Source: Candidatus Babeliales bacterium | GTDB taxonomy: Bacteria; Babelota; Babeliae; Babelales; Vermiphilaceae | DNA length: 64,000 nt | Direction: 5' to 3' | Assembly (NCBI GenBank): GCA_035455925.1 | Contig: DATIEE010000031.1 | Coordinates: 30,951 to 94,950 of the forward strand | Part shown: positions 8,617 to 17,918 of the stretch, piece by piece | Layout of the letters: the number at the start of each line of letters is the position of its first letter | Numbering within the stretch: position 1 is the stretch's first letter | Translations under genes and position numbers: made by a program | The notes under the pieces: model-generated | The model's input: only the letters and a program-made list of their open reading frames with translations | What the model was told of the DNA's origin: nothing | Database searches by the model: none

Positions 8617-9828
8617 TTAACCCATATTTTTCATCTGTTCAATCATTGGTAATGCAATTGCCATGACAATAAAACCAATGATACCTGCCATAACAAAAAG
8701 CATAACCGGTGCAATAAGACCTGTTACTTTATCAATTAATTCAATATAATCTTTCTCATAATTATCAGCAACAGTGAGTAGCATTGTAGCAAGCTCACCA
8801 GTCTGCTCACCAGTTTTAATTAAGTAAATAGCAATCGGTGGAAACATTTTTGTTTGCTGTAAATATTCTGCAATTTTACCTTCCTTAACAATATTATCCC
8901 GCGCCGTACGCAATGCCGATGCTAAAACACGATTATCGATAATACTTACAACAATATCCAATGCCTCAGCAATATTAACTCCTCCTTCAAGCAACAGTCC
9001 CAGCGTATAACTAAATTGTACCACTGCATTGGTTTTTGAAAGATATTTGATTAGAGGAAGTTTTAATTTAATTTGATCTAATTGTTTACCACCACTCGGT
9101 GTTGCTTTCCAAAACTTGAATCCTACAATAATAATTACCAATGCAATAATGATGAACAATGCATAACTAATCATAAAATCAGATAATGACAAAAGAACTG
9201 CAGTTGGCCAAGGAAGAGCTGCTTTTTTTGATGTAAAATTTTTAGCCATCTGAGGAACAACTTTAGTAACTAACACTCCTACAACAAGAACTGCAACAAC
9301 TAATTGAATTATAGGTTGTTGTAAAGCACCACGTACTTTTTTACTTGTTACCTCTCTTCGCTCCAGATACACTGTTAGTCGCTCAAGAATCGTTTCTAAT
9401 TTACCCGTTGCTTCTCCGGCACGAACAAGTTGAAGATATATTTTTTCAAATATTTTAGGGTACTTACTCAATGCATCTGCTAGCGAACTGCCTTCTTTAA
9501 TATCATCCTTAATGCGCACAAGCATGTTTTTCATATTGCCTTCAAATTGCTCAATAAGCAACTCAATTGCTTGCAATATAGGAACGCCTGATTTGAGTAA
9601 AATAGCCAATTGTTTTGAAAAAAGAATTTTGTCTTTAGTCTTTATTTTTGATTCAAATAAACGTGCAAAAAAGCCTGCAGTTGATACCCCTCCTGTTGAT
9701 TCAATTTTAGTGGGAAAAAGCCCTTGTCGTGTTAATTGTTCTTTTAAAGCTTCTGCTGATGGCGCATCTATAGTGCCTTTTACTATTTTTCCATCCTTTG
9801 AAAATGCCTCGTATGAATATAACGCCAT
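8617..9828 (-). CDS. gspF: GspF, inner-membrane platform protein of type II secretion
   Basis: 403 residues, the usual length. The N-terminus (YSYEAFSKDGKIVKGTIDA, then a QLTRQGLFPTKIE segment) is diagnostic of GspF/PilC. Two T2SSF repeats follow, at about 70-195 and 275-395, each ending in transmembrane helices (around 170-190, 215-235 and 375-395), with the repeated GLLLEGGVNIAEALD and LLKSGVPILQAIELL motifs. It is the first gene of the operon; AAGGA lies six bases before the ATG. The ATPase GspE and secretin GspD are not adjacent, so the system is split across the genome. Confidence 0.88.
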   Translation of the reverse strand: MALYSYEAFSKDGKIVKGTIDAPSAEALKEQLTRQGLFPTKIESTGGVSTAGFFARLFESKIKTKDKILFSKQLAILLKSGVPILQAIELLIEQFEGNMKNMLVRIKDDIKEGSSLADALSKYPKIFEKIYLQLVRAGEATGKLETILERLTVYLERREVTSKKVRGALQQPIIQLVVAVLVVGVLVTKVVPQMAKNFTSKKAALPWPTAVLLSLSDFMISYALFIIIALVIIIVGFKFWKATPSGGKQLDQIKLKLPLIKYLSKTNAVVQFSYTLGLLLEGGVNIAEALDIVVSIIDNRVLASALRTARDNIVKEGKIAEYLQQTKMFPPIAIYLIKTGEQTGELATMLLTVADNYEKDYIELIDKVTGLIAPVMLFVMAGIIGFIVMAIALPMIEQMKNMG

Positions 9829-9935
9829 AAAAGAATCCTTAAAAACATTATCTTTTTTTCATTGATCAGTTTATAATTTCTGTGATACGATAAAATCTGA
9901 TTTAGGTTACTTATTAACTTTATGTGGAGCTAATT

Positions 9936-10880
9936 ATGATGCATCGCTTTATTACCTTCACCATATTTTGTACTCTTTTCATTCATAATACAAATATTCT
10001 CGCTTTTCAAGCAAAAGATATATCATTACACAGTAAAGACTCTCTTATTATATCTCTACAAAAAGAATTGAGAACACCCTATTATAAAAAAGAGATATTA
10101 CCAAATGATTTCTCACACCTTTCGGATCTTATTGCCTTTGGTATATCTACTCATCAAACATCTGAATATGTACGTTCATTAGTAAAGCTTTTTTCTAATA
10201 TGTTAAAAAGTTCTCATTATGTTAATGCATCGGCTTTTTCGTATTTACTGGAAACACTTCCAAGACAGCTTACACCTTATTTTGAATTCTCTTTATCACG
10301 TGAATATATAACTAACTCAGCCTTGTATGATGCAACTTTTGTTGATCGTTTTAATGCAACAATTTACCGGGTGCTTTATTCAACATTTAGCAAAGATTAT
10401 GAATCATTTAGACAGAACCCTGATCTATTTTTAAAAAATATAACCGCTAATATAGTTACTATCGCTCATGAAGAAATTGTTCAAGAACAGTTACGACAAG
10501 GTATTATTCGGCTCTGTGAAATAGCCTTAAGTAAATTGATTTGGAACCCAGCAACACACGAAGAAACATGGTTTATAACAAAAAAAATTGCTGAACAATT
10601 GGTTACCTTTCTTAAATATAATGTTATTGATGACACTAATGATATTGATGATTTACATTGGACCTTATTAAATAGATATTGTTACTTTATTGAATTAACT
10701 GCTACTGATATGCCAAAATCATTTTATAAAGCAGTTCGACAAGATTTATTATCGGATAACATTGTTCTTTTTGCACTTAAAGAACAGGATTCTATAGTAG
10801 AACCAAAATTATCATATATGCAACGAACATTATTAGAAGCAGAAACGGCTTCATATTATCATCAACCAGAATTATTTTGA
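9936..10880 (+). CDS. exported protein, unknown function
   Basis: 314 residues from the ATG at 9936, chosen because GGAG (9926-9929) is six bases upstream; the in-frame GTG at 9924 lies within the SD region. The first 25 residues form a signal peptide ending near ILAFQAKD. The rest is predicted mostly helical, rich in Leu, Tyr and acidic residues, without repeats, metal motifs or a second membrane segment. I recognise no family. It is divergent from the gsp operon across about 105 bases, so both share a promoter region. Confidence 0.6.
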   Translation: MMHRFITFTIFCTLFIHNTNILAFQAKDISLHSKDSLIISLQKELRTPYYKKEILPNDFSHLSDLIAFGISTHQTSEYVRSLVKLFSNMLKSSHYVNASAFSYLLETLPRQLTPYFEFSLSREYITNSALYDATFVDRFNATIYRVLYSTFSKDYESFRQNPDLFLKNITANIVTIAHEEIVQEQLRQGIIRLCEIALSKLIWNPATHEETWFITKKIAEQLVTFLKYNVIDDTNDIDDLHWTLLNRYCYFIELTATDMPKSFYKAVRQDLLSDNIVLFALKEQDSIVEPKLSYMQRTLLEAETASYYHQPELF

Positions 10881-10935
10881 TAGACCTAAAATAAAAAAAG
10901 TTAATTAATTGAATAGCTAATTAAGAGGATAGCAG

Positions 10936-11700
10936 ATGGATTGCCCACAACAACAACCACCACAAACAATAGTATACCCGCAGTCTACATCTAATAAACT
11001 ATCAAACGAATTTTATGAACTCACAAAAAGATCAGTTGAAGAAAATGTTGAAAAGGCTGCACAACAGAGAAGAGATGCGAATAAACCATTGCACGATTCA
11101 ATGGAAAAGCTTGCGGAAATTCTTTTAAATTCTAATAAGCTTTTTGCTGGTTATTGCACAACGAGTCAATATGATCAACGTCAAAAAAACTATGAAGAAA
11201 TCATAAAAAATCTAGACAATTTACAGCAACAATGTGACAGCATATCAAATAAATTTGAAGATAAAAATGCAAAGATTATTGTACAAATAGAACAATTGCA
11301 GGAAGAAGTTACGAAGTCTGATGCAGAAGCTCAATCAAAATTTGTAGAATTAACTTCACATCTCACTGCGCAAAAACAAGAACTTAATAAAAATTTTTTT
11401 GATTATAACAAAATGATTCAAGACACCATAAACACACAATCTGCGAAACATCAAAACAATTATGAAAACATTATAAAAGAACTAGGCATTTTTCAACAAC
11501 AATATGTTCTCAAATTAGAACAATTGCAGCAAGAAGTTACGAAGTCTGATGCAAAGACTCAATCAAAATTTGAAGATGTAATAATAACTCTTAAAGAGCT
11601 AAAGGAACTTCAGGTTCAACAAACAAGATTACTTTTTGTTATTAGCAGTGGAGCAATTTTGGCATTTTTTATATGGTTATCCAGCTGTAGCCGTAGATAA
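10936..11700 (+). CDS. tail-anchored coiled-coil protein with internal duplication
   Basis: 254 residues without a signal peptide. The Gln/Pro-rich start is followed by long helices with coiled-coil character at about 25-225, then one C-terminal transmembrane segment (LLFVISSGAILAFFIWL) and a short SSCSRR tail, the layout of a tail-anchored protein facing the cytoplasm. Two copies of the block EQLQ.EVTKSDA..QSKF, 76 residues apart, are nearly identical at DNA level (11290-11345 and 11518-11573), each preceded by a NYE.IIK segment, which indicates a recent internal duplication. AGAGGA precedes the ATG. Function is unknown. Confidence 0.6.
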   Translation: MDCPQQQPPQTIVYPQSTSNKLSNEFYELTKRSVEENVEKAAQQRRDANKPLHDSMEKLAEILLNSNKLFAGYCTTSQYDQRQKNYEEIIKNLDNLQQQCDSISNKFEDKNAKIIVQIEQLQEEVTKSDAEAQSKFVELTSHLTAQKQELNKNFFDYNKMIQDTINTQSAKHQNNYENIIKELGIFQQQYVLKLEQLQQEVTKSDAKTQSKFEDVIITLKELKELQVQQTRLLFVISSGAILAFFIWLSSCSRR

Positions 11701-11793
11701 TTCACTGGCGGAAGTATATACAGATAACTATGCAATTAAAAAGGTTAGTGCTATACTATATTACAATAATATGTTTCTCCTTGAGAATAAATA

Positions 11794-12195
11794 TTTGGGG
11801 TGTACAAGACAATCGCGCGTAAATTTAAGGATTTATGTGAGGAAAGTCCGGACTTTTAATGAACATAGCACCTGTGGAGAATATGGTGTACTGCATCATT
11901 ATTACAACACAGGGGGGTGTAAACTCACGGAAAGTGCCACAGAAAATAACCGCCATTAAATTTAAGAAAAAGCTAAATTAAATGGTAAGGGTGAAAATGT
12001 GCGGTAAGAGCGCACAGTTGTGTGTAGTAATGCGCATGAGGGGCAAACCCTGCTAAAAGCAAGACAAAAAAGTGTGTGTCGGTAGTTCATTCCGGTTAAA
12101 CATACGGGTATGTCGCATAGATAAATGGTTGTCAGCATAAACTATACTGCACTATATAGTTATGTTACAAAATCCGGCTTACTGTATACTCCAAA
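11794..12195 (+). ncRNA. rnpB: RNase P RNA, catalytic RNA for tRNA 5' processing
   Basis: About 402 nt. The conserved core elements occur in the right order: GAGGAAAGTCCGGAC (P4 5' side, 11837 on), ACAGAAAATAACCGCC, GGTAAGGGTGAAA followed by GTGCGGTAAGAGCGCAC, GGGGCAAACCC, ATAGATAAATGGTTGTC and ACAAAATCCGGCTTACTG. The ends were set by pairing: TTTGGGGTGTAC (11794-11805) pairs with GTATACTCCAAA (12184-12195) to form P1 with two or three G-U pairs. No protein gene fits here; apparent reading frames crossing it are accidental. A short hairpin follows at the 3' end. Confidence 0.95.
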
Positions 12196-12227
12196 AGTGC
12201 TTTTGTTAGCCGTTTTCATGATAATAT

Positions 12228-12929
12228 ATGAATATGAAGAATTATTTATGGATGATGCCATTTTTTAGTTTCATTTTTGGATACTATATAATGCAACAAT
12301 TATTTCGTACACCAAATATTATTATACCTCACCTTATAGGTAAACAGGTCCATGAAATTCTTCCACTTGTTACGCAATACAATCTCAATATCAGGCTTAT
12401 TGACCAAAAAGAGGAAAGCGATTTGCCAGAAGGTATTATTCTTAATCAAATACCGACAGCTGGAACAACAATCAAATCAAATCAACCATTATTCCTTGTA
12501 ACAACAAAAAAACCTTTGCCAATATTCGCACCTGCATGCATAGAAAAGCATATTGATGATCTTGTGGGTACCTTGCGTAAAAACGACATTAATCATCAAA
12601 TTTATTATGTACCGCACGCTTATCCAAAAGAAATATGTTTTGCGCAGTCACACCATGCGCATGAATCTCTTGAAAAAGAAAAATTAATTCTTTATATTTC
12701 ATCTGGCAATGATAAACCAATTATTTGGCCTAGTTTTGTTAATATGCCATTGCAAGAAGTCATTGAGTTTTTATCCGTATACACTATAAATCCAAGTGTT
12801 ATTAATGACGCTACGGATAAAGAACAACGCAGCGATGACTACATTATCATTGATCAACGACCTTTTGCAGGAACATTATTAACTTTAAATACAGATAAAC
12901 CATTATCGGTCCAATTACGTATACGTTAA
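12228..12929 (+). CDS. membrane-anchored PASTA-repeat protein
   Basis: 233 residues. An N-terminal hydrophobic helix (about 4-24) anchors the protein. It is followed by three PASTA-like units at roughly 32-95, 98-160 and 163-232. The first is clearest, with PHLIGKQVHEILPLV, LPEGIILNQIPTAGT and a final strand; the third repeats the ...IIIDQRPFAGTLL pattern. PASTA domains bind unlinked peptidoglycan or muropeptides. No kinase or transpeptidase domain is attached, so this may be a wall-sensing or division-associated accessory protein. It is followed four bases later by a HAD hydrolase. The SD is weak. Confidence 0.7.
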   Translation: MNMKNYLWMMPFFSFIFGYYIMQQLFRTPNIIIPHLIGKQVHEILPLVTQYNLNIRLIDQKEESDLPEGIILNQIPTAGTTIKSNQPLFLVTTKKPLPIFAPACIEKHIDDLVGTLRKNDINHQIYYVPHAYPKEICFAQSHHAHESLEKEKLILYISSGNDKPIIWPSFVNMPLQEVIEFLSVYTINPSVINDATDKEQRSDDYIIIDQRPFAGTLLTLNTDKPLSVQLRIR

Positions 12930-12933
12930 AAAT

Positions 12934-13596
12934 ATGAATACAACTAACTTCTCACCAAAAACTCACATTTTTTTATGGGATCTCCATGATGTTATTCTCA
13001 CAAAAAGCATGTGGTCATGGTTTATAATCTGTATACGCTTTAAACGTAAAAAAGAGCTGATTAGTCGGCTTGATAAAAAAACTATCTCAATTATTTTTCA
13101 ATTTTTACTTGAACGCTTACCATTAATCAGAAAACAAACTGTCAGTGAAGAGCTCATTAAAGCTGCGCAAAAAAAAAATAATAACGCACTTATTGAACTC
13201 GTTGTAGATGTTTGTTCATCATATGTTCCAATCAAAAAAACTGTTACACTTATGCAAGAGCTTTCTAGTCTTGGATATGTACATCATTTAGGGTCAAATA
13301 TCGGTAAAACAGTATTTAATGATAGCGTAAAAAAATTTCCTACAATATTTAGTTTATTTAAAGAGTATACTATTCCGTTTGAATCTATTAATGCAACCAT
13401 TGTTAAGAAACCGTATCCTGAATTTTTTTATGCGCACATAGAAAAAAACAATCTCGAACCCCATCAAATAATTTTTATTGATGATAAATTAGCAAATGTA
13501 CAAGCTGCACAATCCCTAGGTATACACGCAATACACTTTAAAAATGCCAAACAACTGCGTAAAGAACTAGCTAAAAATAATATAATAAAAGAATGA
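12934..13596 (+). CDS. HAD-superfamily hydrolase
   Basis: 220 residues. Motif I is LWDLHDVIL: the nucleophile Asp is present but the usual second Asp (DxD) is a His followed by Asp, resembling YihX-type members with DLGNV. Motif II is HLGSNIG (Ser), motif III a Lys in KKPYPEFF, and motif IV FIDDKLANVQAAQSLGI. A helical cap domain lies between motifs I and II. Members with this layout are sugar-phosphate or nucleotide phosphatases. It starts four bases after the PASTA gene and converges on the ABC-F gene 19 bases away. The substrate cannot be read. Confidence 0.75.
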   Translation: MNTTNFSPKTHIFLWDLHDVILTKSMWSWFIICIRFKRKKELISRLDKKTISIIFQFLLERLPLIRKQTVSEELIKAAQKKNNNALIELVVDVCSSYVPIKKTVTLMQELSSLGYVHHLGSNIGKTVFNDSVKKFPTIFSLFKEYTIPFESINATIVKKPYPEFFYAHIEKNNLEPHQIIFIDDKLANVQAAQSLGIHAIHFKNAKQLRKELAKNNIIKE

Positions 13597-13615
13597 TGAG
13601 GATAACTTTAGGCAT

Positions 13616-15496
13616 TTAGCTTAGGTTATTTTCCCATTCAATCAATGAAGCACTCAACTCATTTTGCAATTCTTGTAATTTTTTTTGCGCTGCATCAAAC
13701 ATTGCCGAACCAAAAGTTAGTTCTATAAAGCTATGTTCTATTTTTTTAATATCACGTTCTAATTTTTGAATTTTACGTTCCAAATCTTTACTATCAGCCT
13801 CTGATCTTGGTGTCATCTTTTTTGCTGACTCGTTGTTTGAACTTCTTTTATTATTATTTACTGCTTTTAATACAGAATGATCAGTTGCTTGTGATTTTTG
13901 TATTTCTTGCTGTTTTTGATACAAATATAGCTCATAATTACCTTGATATTCTTTAGCGCCATCAGAACTTAATTCAACAACGTCAGTTGCGAGTTTATTA
14001 ACAAAATCCTGATCATGCGAAACAAATAAAATTGTACCTTGATACGCTTGAAGAGCAGTTAACAGTATATCCTTTGATTGAATATCCAAATGGTTTGTAG
14101 GTTCATCAAGCAGTAACAGGTTAGCATTTTGTAATAACACCTTAATCATACCAACGCGATTTTTTTCACCGCCGCTTAATACGCCAACTTTTTTGTTAAT
14201 AGAATCTTTAGTAAATAAAAATGAACCGGAAAATGCCCTGATTTTTTGCTCAGTTGCCTTTGGGCAGGATTCAGTAATATTTTCCAGAATGGTTTTATTA
14301 ATCGCCAATGAAGCAGTTTGATCTTGATCAAAAACCGTGTAATGCACATTGTGTCCAACAGTAACTCCACCTGTTGTTAACGGCAATTTGTGAGCAATAA
14401 TATTAAATAATGTTGTTTTTCCTACGCCATTTGATGCAACAAGGGCAATTTTTTTACCTCGTTGAATTTCAAAAGATACATCTTTAAATATCTGTTTTGA
14501 ACCAAATGAATGTGCAACATTTTCAATTGCAAGAACCACGCTACCAGACTGTTGAATCGGTGGAAAATTAAAATTAATATCAGGAGCCTTAGGAGGAAGT
14601 TCAATACGCTCAACCTTATCAAGCGCTTTGAGCATACTTTGTGCCATTGCAGCTTTGCTTGCTTTAGCTTTAAAACGTTCGATAGTTTCAGTCTTTTGTT
14701 TTATTTCACGTTGTTGGTTTTTATACTGAGTTTCCAATAATGCTTCATCATGAGCTTTTTGTATCTCATAGCGATTATAATCACCAAAATATGCTTTGCC
14801 TTTACCGCGTTCAATCTCAAAAATTATAGTACATAGTTGATTTAAAAAATAACGATCATGGCACACAAGAACAAAACCAAATGGTGCACGTTTTAAGAAT
14901 TGTAAAAACCATTCTTTTGCAACAATATCCAAATGGTTAGTTGGCTCATCAAATAAATAAAAATCAGCTTTTTGTAAAAGCAGTTTAGCAAGCACTATGC
15001 GCATTTTCCAACCAACGCTTAATGTTGCAACTGGCTCATCAAGCTGTTCTGATTTGAAGCCTAAGCCCATAAGAACTTTTTTTGCCTCTGCTCGCATGCC
15101 TTCTTGGTCAACATGAAGAAGTTTTTCACATACAATTGCGTATCGCTCAAGCAGTTCATCTAAATCATCGGCATTATCTAATTGTGCTTCTATATCTTTT
15201 TGTTCTTGTAATAAAACAGCTATATGCGCAAAAGCAGTATACGTTTCTTCAATAATTGATTTATCTGATTGAAGCACAACATCCTGAGATAAATATGCAA
15301 TTGTCTTGTTTTTGGCAATGGAAACTGAACCTTTATCAAGCTGCTGTTTGCCCGCAATTACTTTAAGGAGCGTTGACTTTCCTGAACCATTTCGTCCAAC
15401 TAAACCGATTCGTTGATTTTGATCAAAAACAAATGAGACATCGTCAAAGATAACTTGCTCAATCATTTCTAAACAAACATTATATCCATTAATCAT
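13616..15496 (-). CDS. ABC-F family ATPase (ribosome-associated type)
   Basis: 626 residues and no membrane segments. It has two ABC domains: Walker A GRNGSGKST (about 35-43), signature LSVGWKMR and Walker B FYLFDEPTNHLD in the first; ASNGVGKTT, LSGGEKNR and LLLLDEPTNHLD in the second. A charged linker with KAAMAQSMLKAL separates them, as in the P-site tRNA interaction motif of ABC-F factors. A C-terminal coiled coil (about 560-620) resembles Uup/YheS-type members. Such proteins rescue or regulate ribosomes rather than transport. The ATG at 15496 has AGGA upstream. The second Walker A (SNGVGKT) is slightly unusual but functional-looking. Confidence 0.85.
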   Translation of the reverse strand: MINGYNVCLEMIEQVIFDDVSFVFDQNQRIGLVGRNGSGKSTLLKVIAGKQQLDKGSVSIAKNKTIAYLSQDVVLQSDKSIIEETYTAFAHIAVLLQEQKDIEAQLDNADDLDELLERYAIVCEKLLHVDQEGMRAEAKKVLMGLGFKSEQLDEPVATLSVGWKMRIVLAKLLLQKADFYLFDEPTNHLDIVAKEWFLQFLKRAPFGFVLVCHDRYFLNQLCTIIFEIERGKGKAYFGDYNRYEIQKAHDEALLETQYKNQQREIKQKTETIERFKAKASKAAMAQSMLKALDKVERIELPPKAPDINFNFPPIQQSGSVVLAIENVAHSFGSKQIFKDVSFEIQRGKKIALVASNGVGKTTLFNIIAHKLPLTTGGVTVGHNVHYTVFDQDQTASLAINKTILENITESCPKATEQKIRAFSGSFLFTKDSINKKVGVLSGGEKNRVGMIKVLLQNANLLLLDEPTNHLDIQSKDILLTALQAYQGTILFVSHDQDFVNKLATDVVELSSDGAKEYQGNYELYLYQKQQEIQKSQATDHSVLKAVNNNKRSSNNESAKKMTPRSEADSKDLERKIQKLERDIKKIEHSFIELTFGSAMFDAAQKKLQELQNELSASLIEWENNLS

Positions 15497-15659
15497 GTGC
15501 TAATTCCTACAATAAAAGTGATATATAATCCCCCTGATAGAAACAGTATACCATGAAAATTACTATTTGGATAGCTCAAGTAGGGCTGTTTTCTTGTAGT
15601 AATTGATAACTTCCTCTTATAGAGCAAAATAAATAACATAATTGAAAGCTGAATTTTAC

Positions 15660-16349
15660 TTATTTGCCAAAATTTTTTCGACATGTAGTAAAATAAGTAA
15701 GTGCAGAATCTAAATCAAGAAATGAGATATCTGGCCATAAGCAATCGAGAAAATAAAATTCGCTATAAGCACATTGAAATAATAAAAAATTACTTAATCG
15801 ACGATCTCCGCCAGTTCGAATGACTAAATCGGGTGATGGTGCCCTGGCTGTCCATAAAAAACTTTCAAATACTTCTTGAGTAATATCAGCAGGATGCAAT
15901 TCGCCTTGTGCAATTTTTACGGCAATAGATTTTGTAGCTGCTACTATTTCTTGTTGGCCTCCATAACATAATAAAAAGTTAACATGGAGAGAAGTACCAA
16001 GCATAGTTTCAGATTCAATTTTTTTACATACAGGTATAACACTTTCAGGAAACAAATCACGATTACCGATAAATTTAATACAGATATTTTTACTCTTAAG
16101 TTCTTCAATATCTTGTAATGCTTCTTGAGCTAATATTTCAAATAAATAACGTTGCTCAGCAGAAGATCGTTGTAAATTCTCTATAGAAAAAGCATATAAA
16201 GATAAATATAAAATTTTTTTTTGCAGACAAAAATCAATAACGTGGTGTACCGTCTCTAAACCTTTTTTATGACCAAACCAGGAAGTTAATCCTTGCTTCA
16301 TTGCCCATCGCCTATTACCATCCATTATACATGCTAGATGCTTTATCAT
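15660..16349 (-). CDS. uppS: undecaprenyl pyrophosphate synthase
   Basis: UppS extends farnesyl diphosphate with isopentenyl diphosphates in cis to make the C55 lipid carrier of cell-wall synthesis. 229 residues. The CIMDGNRRWA motif at 7-16 carries the catalytic Asp (residue 10) and the phosphate-binding Asn/Arg; RTGGDRRLSNFLLFQCAYSE near 185-205 and the WPD motif after it are diagnostic. It fits functionally with murG. It lies 29 bases after the membrane-protein gene at 16379, so the two are probably cotranscribed. cdsA, the common partner elsewhere, is not seen. Confidence 0.92.
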   Translation of the reverse strand: MIKHLACIMDGNRRWAMKQGLTSWFGHKKGLETVHHVIDFCLQKKILYLSLYAFSIENLQRSSAEQRYLFEILAQEALQDIEELKSKNICIKFIGNRDLFPESVIPVCKKIESETMLGTSLHVNFLLCYGGQQEIVAATKSIAVKIAQGELHPADITQEVFESFLWTARAPSPDLVIRTGGDRRLSNFLLFQCAYSEFYFLDCLWPDISFLDLDSALTYFTTCRKNFGK

Positions 16350-16378
16350 TGATGTTACCTACCGCGCTCTGAGGTTTA

Positions 16379-17080
16379 TTACTGTATTTCTGAAAAGACC
16401 GATTTTGTTTGCTTAAAGTTAATTTTATTAACTAGTCCAAATATATAGGTAATCATGCAATGCATAATAACCATACCTACAGCAAATAATAGTCGTTCAA
16501 AAAATACTATGGGCATAAGTGTCATCCACATATTTGTTGTCATGGGAACGGTATACAGCCAAATAACAGAACCAACAGCATGCGCTACAAAAGTGCTACC
16601 CAACGCTTGCAAAAATAGTGATTTTTGTGGAATACAATAAATAATAACTGGTATTAACCAATAGAGTGAATAAAAGAATACCTGTGAACCAATAGGGTGA
16701 ATTGTAAAAAGAACTATACATAGTATAGGGAGTAATAAACGAATTATATAATGATTGGTTGCCCAATATAATGATGCACATAATCCCGGGATGCAAAATG
16801 CTAAAAATTTTAATGAAACTGTTTTGAAAAAAATACAATGCAATAATTGACGAACTAAAAATACAGTCCAGCTACCCATAAAACCACCGAAAGCACCTGC
16901 TAATGGCAAAACAGTATTGCTTCCTGAAAACCATATCATCTGTGAACCGATTAAAAAACTTATCTTTATCAATCCTGAAATTTTAACTACAGCACTATAT
17001 GATGTAAATTTCAAAAAATTTTTTATTATATTCATAAACATATGCCTTATTTCATTCAACGCACTACGATTCATTAACAT
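16379..17080 (-). CDS. polytopic membrane protein, unknown function
   Basis: 233 residues with about six hydrophobic helices (roughly 35-52, 57-77, 85-103, 110-135, 140-160 and 195-222). The stretch around 165-200 (GSTFVAHAVGSVIWLY then ERLLFAVG) is the most distinctive and recalls the compact substrate-binding subunits of ECF-type vitamin importers, but I cannot confirm that by eye. It lies directly upstream of uppS on the same strand. Two further in-frame ATGs follow the first within 15 codons, and the SD is weak, so the start is uncertain. Confidence 0.55.
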   Translation of the reverse strand: MLMNRSALNEIRHMFMNIIKNFLKFTSYSAVVKISGLIKISFLIGSQMIWFSGSNTVLPLAGAFGGFMGSWTVFLVRQLLHCIFFKTVSLKFLAFCIPGLCASLYWATNHYIIRLLLPILCIVLFTIHPIGSQVFFYSLYWLIPVIIYCIPQKSLFLQALGSTFVAHAVGSVIWLYTVPMTTNMWMTLMPIVFFERLLFAVGMVIMHCMITYIFGLVNKINFKQTKSVFSEIQ

Positions 17081-17121
17081 TATATAATTCTACCATAGCA
17101 ATGCGCTAAACAAAACACCAA

Positions 17122-17781
17122 TTAAATAATTTCACATTTTCCTTGTACAAAGCAAAATGCTGCGTATGGATCATCCGTAATACTAAACAGTTTCACATGT
17201 TCTGGTTTAACTAATCCTCGCGGTAATGCCTCATCAACAATCCAGCTCATAAATGGATGCCAATAATCTTTACCAATTAAAACAATAGGAACTTTTTTTA
17301 ATTGTCTCGTTTGAATTAACGTTAACACTTCCGAAAGTTCATCTAAAGTTCCAAATCCTCCCGGAAAAACAATAAATCCTGTTGAATATTGAGTTAATAA
17401 CCATTTGCGTGCAAAAAAATAATCCAATTCAAAATACTCTTCAACGCATATATTTTTAGGTTCATTTAAACCTCGTACCCCAATACCAATGCTTTTAACG
17501 CGGCCTTTTTTTGTAGATTTGATTGTTCCGCAATTAGCTGCCTCCATAATTCCTGGACCTCCACCTGTCAATACTGATATCCCTTGATCAACCAACCAGA
17601 CAGCAATTTGATTTGCTTCTCGTGCATACTTATCAGTCTGAGCAACTCTCGCGCTTCCAAAAATTGAGATAATTGGGCCTCGTAATTTTGAAATACGCCA
17701 TACACCATAAATAATATGATAAAAAACTCGAGAAAACTTCCATGCCAATGAACAACACATGCCAATTCTTTTAAGTTTCAT
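17122..17781 (-). CDS. LOG-family (TIGR00730-type) nucleotide phosphoribohydrolase-like protein
   Basis: 219 residues from the ATG at 17781, chosen for AAGGA eight bases upstream; a longer open frame exists but lacks an SD. The two LOG signatures are intact: GGGPGIMEAAN near residue 80 and PGGFGTLDE near residue 140. Between them lie the conserved Arg of FARKWLL and the Rossmann core starting ISIFGSAR. LOG enzymes remove ribose 5-phosphate from nucleoside monophosphates, often cytokinin-like ones; many bacterial members are mislabelled lysine decarboxylases. The gene ends 41 bases before the membrane-protein gene begins on the same strand. Confidence 0.82.
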   Translation of the reverse strand: MKLKRIGMCCSLAWKFSRVFYHIIYGVWRISKLRGPIISIFGSARVAQTDKYAREANQIAVWLVDQGISVLTGGGPGIMEAANCGTIKSTKKGRVKSIGIGVRGLNEPKNICVEEYFELDYFFARKWLLTQYSTGFIVFPGGFGTLDELSEVLTLIQTRQLKKVPIVLIGKDYWHPFMSWIVDEALPRGLVKPEHVKLFSITDDPYAAFCFVQGKCEII

Positions 17782-17861
17782 TACGATTTTCCTTTTTGCT
17801 CTCAATGTAACTTGTCCTACTAACCATAACAAGGATTTTCATTGTTATTTTATAAAAAAGG

Positions 17862-17906
17862 CATAGCAAAAAGGATAGGCCGTATACGGTCTATCCTTTT
17901 TGCTAT
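17862..17906 (-). terminator. intrinsic terminator after the gene ending at 17919
   Basis: A perfect 17-bp stem (CATAGCAAAAAGGATAG and its complement) closes an 11-base loop that can pair further. On the minus strand it is followed by CTTTTTTATAAAA. It lies 13 bases past the stop of the exported paralogue at 17919. Confidence 0.85.
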
Positions 17907-17918
17907 GTATAGGTAAAG

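Noticed and set aside
11636..11959. 107-codon plus-strand frame
   Set aside because: It overlaps the end of the coiled-coil gene and the RNase P RNA; the RNA explains the sequence.
15493..15684. 63-codon minus-strand frame between uppS and the ABC-F gene
   Set aside because: It starts inside uppS and overlaps the ABC-F start; no SD and no recognisable domain.
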